NCBI GenBank assembly: GCA_900708905.1
Contig: CAADRB010000011.1
Coordinates: forward strand, 1,793,437 to 1,857,436
Direction of reading: 5' to 3'
Length of the DNA: 64,000 bases
Source: Hymenolepis diminuta
Taxonomy: Eukaryota; Platyhelminthes; Cestoda; Cyclophyllidea; Hymenolepididae
In this document: piece after piece, positions 52,379 to 62,434 of the stretch
How the letters are laid out: each line of letters opens with the position of its first letter
Numbering within the stretch: position 1 is the first letter of the stretch
The notes under the pieces: generated by a model
What the model was told of the DNA's origin: nothing
Database searches by the model: none
The model's input: only the letters and a program-made list of their open reading frames with translations
Program-made: the position numbers and the translations under genes

Positions 52379-53740
52379 CTGAATCCATAGTACAGTTTAG
52401 GAATAAAAAATTCGATTATAGTCGCATTCGTAATAACAAAACGCACGAGCACATATTCAAATAGGAAAAAAGGTAAGTCCGAAAGTGTACAAAAGTCTTA
52501 TTTTTAATTCAAAATACAATAAAATATAAATGCTGATAGAAGGGACAGTAGCAGTAAACTCTCGAAGAGACCTACAAGGAAAGTGAAAAAGTGGAGTTTT
52601 AGAATAACGTTGCGTTTTACAGATATACTATTAAAATACTGCTTAATTTATTGAGATCCCAAATGGATACTTAAAAATATTTCATTAGATGTTCAAATCA
52701 ACCACTGATAACGAAAAATACAACAAAACTAAAAGGATACATCAAATCTAAAAAAATCATAAGACCAAACAACAGCCGGCAAGACCCAAATCCATTTTAA
52801 ATACCCGTAATTGTCATATAATGTAAAAAACGGAATAATTGAGATCTTCAAGCAGCCAATTCACCGTTAAGGACGTCGGATATCAACCGATTTAAAGCGA
52901 GAGGGCTAATCGTAGGACTAAACTTCTATATGATAAAAAGGAATTAAGATGCAAGGGGAATCGCTGAATTGTTTTTACTATAATGACCCTAAGTCCTAGA
53001 TAGTTAAACCCCACTTTTGCACTGTGAAGCACAGGACTGAAGCCCATGCCGCTAAATTGCCAGCCACATTGTACTTAGATGAGTGCCTAAATACGCCTAT
53101 TCAAGTAAGGTACAAAAGGGCTGTGGCCTGGGGGGTCTGTTTTCAGTAGTTTTAACTCATAATCGAAGGGGCATTTCTATTACATATTTTAGATTTAAGA
53201 AAGGATACACAAGTTGATGATGAATGACATGTCACTGCTCTCCAAGTTGAGTTGAAAAATAACAACCAAAGTGTCAAGGTATAAATGTGATTATAATTAT
53301 TGAATATTTTCCATTTACGAGATTAGTAGTTTATTTTTTGTTTCTCTCCCTTTATTATTGAAATAACAAATAACACTAATATTATTTATGGAAAAAAAAA
53401 TATGAATTACGACCTACTGTATTTATATCGGATTGTACTCGGGACAACAACGAAAGCTTGTTTTCCATCTTTCGGTTAGGATATCGGCTAGAAGATCGTG
53501 AAAGTTGGCGACGAAAGGCTGAAAAGAACTCAAGATTTCAATATTTATTCCAAAAATATAATTAAATAATCATGAATTTAAATTTATCCCGAAGAAACCC
53601 CAGTAATACATCGATTTTTGTTAAAGAAACGGGAGGAATATTTTATGATGCTGTAAAAAAACTTTTTATTAATTTATGAATTTGAAAAACTGAAACATCG
53701 GGTGTTTCCTTACCTAAACTATCCGCAGATTCTCCATTTC
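52379..53740. other. Spacer upstream of ANAPC10
   Basis: No supportable gene. The ANAPC10 promoter should lie at its left edge and the decayed Gypsy fragment begins at its right edge. Confidence 0.45.
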
Positions 53741-53749
53741 TACAAGTTA

Positions 53750-54450
53750 ATGAATCCCATTATGACCCAGAAGCCGATCAAACTTTTGCTAACTGGTTTG
53801 AAAAGTGTTTAGATATTTTCCGAAACGACCTCGCTAAGATGATGAAATTAGGCTGGTATTACGGAGGCTAGGAGGTGCTGAAAATGAAAGGCTCAAATGT
53901 ATCATCTATTCAGGAACAATTTCAGATCTAAAGTTTGACGAAATTGTCTCACTTCTCTCTGACTTATTTGGTGAAAGGTCTTCCGAACTACGAAAGTATT
54001 GCATATCTTTCTCTTACTAAAATACATGATGAAGACTGGATGACCTATGCGTACCGTATAAGTGTTGCTTTCGGGGTAGCGAAATTTTCCGCCACTCTAC
54101 CATCTTTGAGTGATAGCCGAGAGCTTAGTCAATCTGATGTCAGTTGTCGAATCCTCAGAATGGTCGAAATCACATTAGAGGATACTGGTAATAAATGCAA
54201 TGAATGAATATGGACATCAGGTGTGAACGCGGCTCGAATCAGGAGAAATTTGGTGAAACAGCTCTGTGAATTGAATTTATACATAAACTGTGTCCCGGAA
54301 TGTTTCTTCCCTCCGTAAAACTCTAACTGAATGCTGACTCTAACGACTTGCACTTTCCTCGATTTTGTCCGTTTCAGTCTCACAATGAGAAATTGTGTGG
54401 CAAACAATGACATAAGGAAACAATGTGCCGAACAAAAACAGAAATCAAAG
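53750..54450 (+). pseudogene. Decayed Gypsy-type retrotransposon gag
   Basis: Translated in shifting plus-strand frames, this stretch shows the pattern of flatworm Gypsy gag proteins. There is a segment YDPEADQTFANWFEKCLDIF, later an ISDLKFDEIVSLLSDLFGER segment in another frame, then KIHDEDWMTYAYRI and the ITLED-containing end. Near 54355-54430 a remnant reading RFCPF and, further on, HKETMC suggests a ruined zinc knuckle. Stops and frameshifts interrupt it at several points, for example at about 53870 and 53930, so it cannot make a full protein. No reverse transcriptase or integrase was seen next to it. Confidence 0.7.
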
Positions 54451-54821
54451 AGGAAAGCGTCAGTCAGAAGGCTAAATTAACAAATGTAGAGATTTGGAAG
54501 ATAAGGATAATGATCAATCCAGAACTCAAATAAAAAAGACCTGTAGAACATCCCGACTATATTCTCAACTTTTAATTGGAATACACTTAGATGCCTTTCA
54601 TGATTAAAAACAAAAATTTTTTTCGCTTTAAAACATTCATTTGAAGCTGGCGTTTTAACAGGTGACAGATGTTCTCCCAGTGGAACTGAAAGGTGAATAT
54701 ATTTCGAGAATGAACCCAAAACTACCTTTAACAAGCGCAATCCTTATTGCAAATACAAAACGTTAGAACAATGAATTCACTGGTAAGAATAAGCACAATC
54801 TCATTTAGTAAAAAACTCACA

Positions 54822-57800
54822 CTAATTGGGAAGCGCATCGGCATTGGTTTGAAGAGTTGGTATAGAGGGTGGTTGCTGCGCTTGGAACGTTTGACCGGCA
54901 GTCGGAGTAGAGGTAGTTATTGAGGAAGCAGTAGTAGGTCGACGACGAGGTGTAGAATGGGATGATGCCAGATTTGTTAGAGGGAGGTTCAAGAGAATTG
55001 CTGGCAGACCGGGAATTTCTTCAGGCCATGACTCGCAATAGCAATGCATCTGAAGGAGATTGGAATAAAATTAATCACTTCTTAAATGATTTAAGCAACC
55101 AAATTAAAAATGAAGCACTGTTTTGCTACATTAATCGTTTGAAGTTTAGAAGTTTAAAGTTAAAAAATCGAAAGATCTGAAGCATTATATTTAAATAAAT
55201 ACACACTGACTACTACTAATAATAGCAAATCCTTTATGAGGTAAATTCCATCTTGAAATGAGTGGCTAAAGCTTAGAGGAATATAAAGACCAGAGCTGAA
55301 ATCCTATCAAAAGTATAGATAGGAGTTATTCGTGGGAAAGCTGAAAACAGAGAAAAATGTGAATATCAGGGGCAAGAGGTCAATATATAGTTTTTTAATT
55401 GACCAAGTTTTTTAAAATTATAAGGATAGACAGTAAAAATCACTGGATGCTAACAGGTGCGAAAACATTCTCAAATTGTAAATATAAAATCTATCGAAAC
55501 ATCTAAGTAGAATTTATAAACAATAGAATGAAAAATTTCTAGATCGATAAAACATGCCTCTAAGCACGACCACATGTTTGAAATAAATCAAGGAAAATAG
55601 ATCGCTTAACAAGATGGGAAATAACTGTGCAAAGGGAAAGTTGTCGGTATTAAACACCCCGAAAAAAGACCAATCATTCGGTTTTAAAGCGAAGCCAACA
55701 TTAAATCAATCCTCAATCGAGCAGCTTGACATTCCACCCAGTTTTTGTGAAACAGCAGACGTTTCTACACAGACTGAACATAAATTAATTAAAATCAACC
55801 ATGCAACAATACCTAAAGATACATTCGACTTTCAACCAACTTCAAATACAAATGATTTGGAGAACCCATATCCAATAAGTGAATTTAAGTGCCTGAAACG
55901 TCGAAACGCCTTCCGAGTTGAGAAGACACAGGTACACAGTTTACTAGGGAAATTATCTGATGCCGCTACACAAACATCTCACTTCATACAGTCAGATAGT
56001 TTAATGGTATCATCAGATCTGTCCTGTAATCCAGTTCGCGAATTTCAAACATTAGAAGAGAAAGCCTCCGAAACAGAGTCTTTAGAGGAATGGAATTTAC
56101 AAATTCTTAAATCGGAAATAAATCAGATTTTGCGAGCTCCACAACCAATAGCATTATCTAATAACTGGAATCAAAAGCAGGAGGACTTAACTAGAAAACA
56201 GGTACAAGAAGACCCGTCAGATAATAGGAAGAATAAAGCTGCGAAAAATGATGTAGGGGTGAGTCCAAAATCTCAAAGTTCAGAAATTTCAGCAATCCAT
56301 ATTAATAGCACGAACGGATTTCACGAATTCCGTTGTTGTGGCGACTTTGAGACAAATTGGAACCGCGTAGAAATCAATCAGAAACTCTGGCTGACATGTG
56401 AAAGGATTCAAATGAACACATATGAAGAAGTTATTGACGATGACGCTTAATCCCAAAATGAAATATTTAATGTAAAATACAAACGCAGTATCATGCTAAA
56501 ACATTCCCATATCATATTGCTACTGATTTATTTTGAGTACCATTGTTTGTAAAAAATATTAACAACCAGCCCATATTGTTATTTTAAATCAAATCGCCCA
56601 ATTAGGAAATATCTTGGGTTAGATCATTGACATTTATGAACCACAACCTAAAAGACGTGCGAGAATAAACTCCTTTCCTCAGTTCGCACGGAATTTAACA
56701 GTTAGAGACGTTCCAAGATTTCTCGAAATTGGTTCAAATGAGGAATGGAAAACAATTTACTAAAGAATGCGCCGATGGCGCAGTGGTCAATGTGCACGCC
56801 TGCCAAGTCAGAAGTCATAAGATCTACGCCCATCGGTGCACATCTAGTGGTGTGGGTGACCGACCACCAACAATTAAGTCTGACCAACAAGAGAGGTGAC
56901 AGAATTTGACCTCGTGAGATACCTTCCTTCTACCCAAAAGGCGCGATGGCCAACTGATTAATTCTGCTCAACAAAGAAGAGTGGTAGAGAAGGAGATTCT
57001 CAAATGAACGGCTCCAAAACATCTACTATCTACCCAAATGCAGTTTACGCTTGTCCTAATAGGATTTGAAAGTTATTAACGTAGCTCAATCTACTAGACC
57101 TAAATAAGTAGTATGGTCAGAAAGATAACTTACACTGGCCAATACTTCAGCACACATGGTGCCCGCAATATGATGAATGGAATGGTCCCGATTATTGTAC
57201 ATGCGTGCATTTGCGAACATGAGAAGAAGGTCATGAAGGAGTCGTTTCACAATACTTGACACAGTCTGCTGAATTGCAGGAGTGGTGCTACTGCTTTCTT
57301 CTGCAGCTGCCATTGTCAGCCTAGCATCGAGATTGCGTTTGATGGTAGACAAATCCATAGGAGAGTGGATCATAATGGAGTAATGTGGAGCAATCTCATC
57401 TGTCACAGGTTGACTAAAGATGTGAGAGTGACGGTGGTTGCTTGCGGGGGTGAGAAGAGACTGCACAGCACGTCTCCAACGCCAACGACCATGCGGGGAG
57501 GCACTAGAAGCTAAAAGAAAGCCGGCAGTTGAAAAAAATTTCACCGCTGCTCTGAATAAATTTTCATTTAACACAGAGACCGCATTTAAGCTAACACTAA
57601 ATATGCCAAAATGATCTATACCGATGTGAATCCTATGCTCATAGAACGAAAATGTTTAGAGACTTGTGTTGGTTAAGAGAAGGAAGACATTCTTGAACTT
57701 CTTAGAGAAACTCCTACCTGCAGTTGATCAATACGAGGTGAACCAATGAGCAGCAAACTCGTAGCATAACATAAGAGATGTGTATGCTGAGCGCTATACC

Positions 57801-60800
57801 ACCGATGTACATCGATTGTGAAAGGGGAGAGGACTGTTTCACAGCACTCATTTTAAATAAAGGAATGGCAGCTTAATAAGTTTCACCCTGCCATATTATC
57901 TCCTGACTAGCATTAATCGATGAGTGTGAGTCGAATTCATAACCTCCAACATTATATAGGCTGACTACTACGACAAAACGACAAAAGTCTGGTAAAAGAT
58001 ACATCAGAGCTTGCAGAGCGACAGTTTAGACTGAGTTCAGTATTCAAAAGCGGCGTTTAGCAAATACATGTGTCTAGTTATTTTGAATGGCATTTCGACG
58101 TTTCCTTTACCATATATCGACTTGGTTGCGGATAAATTAGAGACAAAAGGTGATGGAAATCAGGGAAGTAGGTTGAGTTTATTAAATAAGAAATGGAAAA
58201 ATTAAATAATCACATTGAAAATTAGGACATGAATTTTTCCAAACACGTGGTGAGTGACTGCTGAGCAACTTGTTGAGCGGACAGCGAAAACGACATCACA
58301 GTTATATAGTAAGAGCTGATATTTAAGGTCAAAAGAAAAGCGAGACAAAATTGAACATGAGTAATTTAAGGAAGCCACGTAAAACTAAAGGGAAGAAACT
58401 GACTTTCTGATTATAATCTAAATATGAAGTTAAGGCCATCGAAGAAAACTGCTTCCCGAAAATATGCTTATATTACTATCCTAGAATCATGCTGATAGAA
58501 AAATTCATATTTCGAAAACCCTCTTCTGATGAATATTAAACCACGATCGATCCATGAATGTGGACCGAGGGACCTTGAACCATGTTCATTGGAAGTATTT
58601 CAAAGCATTGAAACTCACGTTCTTGGACATTCAATTAATTCATTAGGCCAACGGGAAGACATCAGCGTAATATCGACTACGTAATTTGTTATGACTGGTT
58701 GGATAAACAAGTCACTGATGACTGATGCATCCGATTATGACTGGTCGAACGACAGATCAATCCATGAACAGCAATCAACCTGATGATGACATGATAGTGA
58801 CAATGAGCTTTTTCGCCTTCCTAAAAGCATGCCATCGATACAGCCATTGCCCGGCCATTAAACTGAATCGGAATGTCCTAATATAGATCTGACCAACAAC
58901 GATTCAATTCATCAATAATAGGCCGAAAATGTTTTTCTATACGGGACCAATTTACATAGAGAAAGATGAAAATTAAAAGATAAGAAACATGGACCGATTA
59001 ACACATCCGATGGATGAACTATTTCGGGATCAGCCTTTCCCTGCTTTTATGAAAAATGAAAATCCGCCTTTTATAGGAAAATAAAACCCAACAATAAGAA
59101 GCAAAATTCCAAAGAATGCCAGACGGCTTCAATCTAATCCCAAAAGGCGAGGGAACATTTGGAATCTTTTCTGATCGAGAAGGTAGGTGTGCCTCTTGAA
59201 TGTTCTATATCAATGGATAACACATCAGCACTTCAATAATGTGAAATAAACATTGGCATGAAAAACTGATGAGGACATATAGGAATTTATTTAACTATCT
59301 ATCTAATGATACTAAAACTTACTGCGACATGAACCTCAACTGTTCAGCTTTTCAATAAGAAAATAGCAAAACGATAGTAAACAACCAGAAGAACACGAAC
59401 AGATAAGAGGAAAAGAAAAAACAATAAACTACCCATAGGAGCATCAGAAGGTGGAACTTGTTGAGCTGAAATGCGACTCCTTGATCGATTTATGGATCGA
59501 GATAAGGGAGCCGCTGGCGGATGCTCCGATTTCAAATTAGCTGCGGCGACGGATGCGGAACGTTTTTGGGGTCTGTGAGGGGTGACCTGTGTGTCATCAA
59601 AATCGACTGAAGGGGAAGTAGCAGGGACGACTTTCGTTAACGAACTACCGATAGAGACTGTAAGAGATTTTTTGATTGATGTGATATTAGATACGCGGCG
59701 AGGGGTTCCAGTGGTCTGTTGCAGAGGCTGTTTCATATCCATCTACAAGAAACAAAACCAGGATTGACCAATCACTTGCATATTAAAAAGAATGGGAGTG
59801 AAAAAATTTAAGTGGCTTCCGAGCGTTTTGTATTATATTCAGTACACGAAATAGGTCCTAGAAGACCATCTTCTGTTTATGAGCTGCCGATTAAATCGAT
59901 GTGAAACAGACTCTTCCAAAACACAGCCCCCCCTGTACCATAACAATAAGGCGTATCCAATTATCGCTATACCTTCTAACTGGGAAGGAAGCTCTTATTG
60001 TGTTCTGCAACAGAAGCAATTTCTAGTTATGGAAAAATTTAAAAGTCCATATTAGTCTAAGCTGTTACATAACGCATTCCAACTTGATAGCTAAAAAAAG
60101 TTCGACAGTGTCAAGTAATCGCCGAAAATCTGAATAACGGTCAAAATACCTTCGATATTTTCCTAGGAGAAGGAAGGGGAGAGGTTGCGTTTTTGTTTTC
60201 CTTTACTTCCACATAAAGAACATTTTCATCAGCATCATCCTCAGCACCAGCGCGTCGATCTGGCGATTGATCATTAGATCGAGAGCGTTTGAAGAAATTG
60301 CGGGCTTCTTCCGCCGAGGCAACGGGAATCCAGAGATTGCCTTGGTCATCAAAGACTCCTCGATGAAGACCCTGTTCGATCATCTTTCCCCGCTGATACT
60401 CTGCTCTCAGTTTTCGATCCTCTTCAGGATTAGAGGGAAGGGGATCAAGATTCAACACCTCTGCAATGATGTCTGCTTTACCGAAAGCGCGCAATCTTTT
60501 ACGGAAGATAAGCTGACTTTCCTCTGATATTTCAGAATACCGACCTTCTTCAAGCAACTTATTGTCCCGTTCCTGTTGTCTGTAAAATAATAGCGAACTA
60601 AAAGATTACACCGGAAAATTGAAAGCAAGTTGAAAATAGGAAATCTAAAACATACGCTTCCTTTCTGGTCAACTCCGTAGTTCTTTCTTCAATTTGTCGC
60701 AACCTTCTCTGACAATATTCATTATATGCAATTTCCAAAAGTTGTTCTTCATTAAGAGATGCTGTTCTATTAAAGTGAAATTACTAAAACAGAATCAAAG

Positions 60801-61041
60801 AGGAATTTACGATTCGGGTGGAATAGCAGATGCAATCAAATACTTGTATTGAATTGAGAGCTCCTGGAAATGCAAATGATGCTGCAAGAATTATTACCTG
60901 TTCATTGAAGTCTTTCTTAGGTGCGTCTCTTTGGTACTGGTTAATAAGAACTTTAAGAATCTTCCTAATTTCGGACCAGTTCTTGCCGTAGCATTTCACA
61001 CATTTTAAGAGGTAGCAATTAATAGCATCGTTCCACGTCAT
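54822..61041 (-). CDS. BRD8: BRD8-type bromodomain protein (TIP60/NuA4 subunit)
   Basis: BRD8 belongs to the TIP60/NuA4 (and SRCAP-linked) chromatin complexes, reading acetylated histones. Exons from 5' to 3': 61041-60898, 60863-60811, 60766-60656, 60579-60150, 59742-59433, 57510-57134 and 55049-54822, phase-consistent, about 550 residues (human about 1235). Residues 1-50 look like the SANT-like N-terminus (MTWNDAINCYLLKCV, YGKNWSEIRKIL). Residues 65-190 are charged and helical (CQRRLRQIEERTTEL). Residues 246-350 are Ser/Thr-rich. The bromodomain is at about 355-475 (FSQPVTDEIAPHYSIMI, HSPMDLSTIKRNLDARL, MFANARMYNNRDHSIHHIA) with its acetyl-lysine Asn (MYNN). About 18 extra residues sit inside the bromodomain. 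The long middle region of vertebrate BRD8 is absent. The start ATG follows an attttaag acceptor-like site. The last exon (Pro/Thr-rich) is the least certain. Confidence 0.88.
55614..56450 (+). CDS. Intronless acyl-anchor/TQT-motif protein nested in a BRD8 intron
   Basis: This single 278-codon frame is the longest uninterrupted one in the window. It lies on the opposite strand inside the last BRD8 intron (55050-57133). The N-terminus MGNNCAKGK fits N-myristoylation at Gly2 with possible palmitoylation of Cys5, so membrane attachment is likely. The rest looks mostly disordered and hydrophilic, with no membrane segment. Two TQT motifs stand at about residues 51-55 (VSTQTE) and 118-121 (AATQTS), and a TQV at 105-107 (EKTQVH); TQT is the core of dynein light chain LC8 (DYNLL) binding sites. 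A short helix-prone piece (WNLQILKSEINQILRA) lies at about 160-175, and a Cys-Cys/Trp-containing C-terminal part ends EEVIDDDA. I know no family with this layout. A frame this long by chance is very unlikely at this AT content. Confidence 0.8.
   Translation: MGNNCAKGKLSVLNTPKKDQSFGFKAKPTLNQSSIEQLDIPPSFCETADVSTQTEHKLIKINHATIPKDTFDFQPTSNTNDLENPYPISEFKCLKRRNAFRVEKTQVHSLLGKLSDAATQTSHFIQSDSLMVSSDLSCNPVREFQTLEEKASETESLEEWNLQILKSEINQILRAPQPIALSNNWNQKQEDLTRKQVQEDPSDNRKNKAAKNDVGVSPKSQSSEISAIHINSTNGFHEFRCCGDFETNWNRVEINQKLWLTCERIQMNTYEEVIDDDA
56769..56841 (+). mobile_element. tRNA-derived SINE copy 2 (in a BRD8 intron)
   Basis: GCGCCGAT and ATCGGTGC form an acceptor-like stem. The box-A-like TGGCGCAGTGG and GTGC close a D-arm-like hairpin. 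The sequence aligns with copies at 17883 and 63135. A related CGATGGCCAACTGATTAA motif about 100 bp downstream (56944) may belong to the element body. Confidence 0.7.
57660..59340. other. BRD8 intron region with repeat remnants
   Basis: Within BRD8 intron 57511-59432 I see no nested gene. It holds R1 repeat copy D, and on the minus strand near 57760-57835 a weak tRNA-like piece (ATCGGTGGTATAGCGC then CATACACATCT) that may be a very diverged SINE head. Confidence 0.4.
58640..58860 (+). repeat. Dispersed repeat family R1, copy D
   Basis: It aligns best with copy C (ATGACTGGTCGAACGACAGA against ATGACCGGTCGGACAATAGA, followed by CCAATC/TCAATC and ATGAA), then a GATGATGACATGATAGTGAC block and CGCCTTCCTA. 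It is shorter and more diverged than A-C. Confidence 0.45.
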
Positions 61042-61573
61042 TTCCGCACTTAAAATATTCAAAATATAATTAATTAAATGGGTCAAACAATAGGAAAACT
61101 ACTAATTGATCGACAATTAAGCATTATCTAACAAAATATAGTGTACTATTGCAAATTATGATAATTCAAGGCCTGATGAATTATATTTACAGAAGAGCAT
61201 ATCAAACCGAATAAAGCATAGAGACGAAAACACTATACTTACATCCAAAGAATAAATAAAATACGGATTCAGTTGAACTTCAAATCAACGTAACAAAGGC
61301 GCAGACTAAATTCTACCAAGTAACCTTCTAGGAACAAATAAACCGCACTAAGAATAATAGTTCCAAACTAATTCAAAAAAGATTTTCAATGATGGACTGG
61401 TCTGCAGAAACATGGTCTGTGTTGTTCAATTATATATATTTGCTGAAAAATCCACTTATTAATTTTTTATTAGAAGGAGGTTAAATGTTCTTGAGCAGTC
61501 AGTTGTGTATCAATTTTGTGTCTAATGGCTGGTTGGCATAATCCTTACCTCTCTAATGATATTTGTATTGCAG
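61042..61573. promoter_or_regulatory. Divergent BRD8/SR-protein intergenic region
   Basis: This is 532 bp between the BRD8 start (minus) and the first recognised SR-protein exon (plus). Any first exon of the SR gene should lie here. I found no RRM1-coding sequence in it. Confidence 0.4.
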
Positions 61574-62385
61574 GATCTTAAAGACATGATGCGCAAAGCT
61601 GGTGAGGTAACCTACGCTGATGCTCACAAACAGGTTCGAAATGAGGGGTAAGTGATGTGATTTTCGATTTAACTTTCTTCAGCATCGTTGAATTCGCAAC
61701 CTATGACGATATGAAGGCTGCAATTAACAAATACGATGGATATATGCTCTACGAACGTCGTCTAAAGGTATACGCCGATAAGCCACGTCGTCGCTCAAGG
61801 TCCCGTTCTGGAAGGAGAAGCCGTAGTCGTCGCAGTTCGAGACGCGGTTCAAGACGTGATAGATCGCGTTCCGGCAGTCGTCGTCGTTCATCAACAAGAC
61901 GTTCACGTTCTGATCGCGATCGCTCAAGGCGAAGTGGTCGTTCTCGTTCTGATGAATCAAGAAAGTCGAGATCTGGATCCAGGTCTCATCATTCTGATAG
62001 ATCTGTCTCACATCATAGCAACGGCCATCGTAGCCGCTCAGGTAGTAGAAATGGTGATGACTCTGCTGTCAAGGCTAGATCTCGTTCTGCTTCTCGCGAC
62101 CATCACTCCAGGTCTCTGTCTCATGATCGTTCCCGCTCTGCTTCCAGAGATGGCTCTAGATCTAGGTCTGGATCCCGTGGACGTTCTCATCGTTCATCTT
62201 CACGTCATGGAGATTCTCGTTCTGGATCAGATCGTAGATCGAGATCAAGAACACCCGCGGATAAGTCTCGGTCTGTTTCAAAATCGAGATCTCGTTCTGC
62301 TTCTCGCGACCACGATGAGGACTCGCGCCAGGAACCTGTTGAGCGTTCCGTTGATGAGGAACAGTCGGAACAAATGGAAAACTGA
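61574..62385 (+). CDS. SR splicing factor, visible part RRM2 plus RS domain
   Basis: SR proteins of the SRSF4/5/6 group bind exonic enhancers through two RRMs and recruit the spliceosome through a phosphorylated Arg-Ser tail. Exons seen: 61574-61647 and 61683-62385 (35-nt intron, phase-consistent). The first starts [18 protein letters not shown], the conserved beginning of the second, pseudo-RRM (its SWQDLKD motif loses SWQ to an upstream exon). The second continues [18 protein letters not shown] and [18 protein letters not shown], then about 190 residues of RS, SR and GSR repeats, ending with an acidic tail (EERS...EEQSEQMEN type). No upstream RRM1 exon was found before BRD8 starts on the other strand, so this is either 5'-incomplete or a single-RRM form. 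If it starts within the exon, the first ATG is at 61586. AATAAA lies at 62429-62434. Confidence 0.85.
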
Positions 62386-62428
62386 AGCATTGTCAATATT
62401 TGTAAAGGTTTTACCTTGTTAATCCATT

Positions 62429-62434
62429 AATAAA
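62429..62434 (+). terminator. AATAAA polyadenylation signal of the SR-protein gene
   Basis: This is a canonical hexamer 44 nt after the stop codon. Confidence 0.75.

Noticed and set aside
57770..57840. Fourth SINE head on the minus strand
   Set aside because: Only a box-A-like stretch and ACATCT match; the stems do not pair, so it was left as a remark instead of a called copy.
59262..59280. CTGATGAG resembling a hammerhead ribozyme core
   Set aside because: No downstream GAAAC/UH core or closing helices follow at the needed distance. Flatworms do carry hammerheads, so it was checked, but the fold does not form.
61856..62422. 188-codon overlapping frame in the SR-protein RS region
   Set aside because: It is a by-product of repetitive Arg-Ser codons, which remove stops in a second frame; the product (Leu/Ile/Val/Asp-rich) has no family resemblance.
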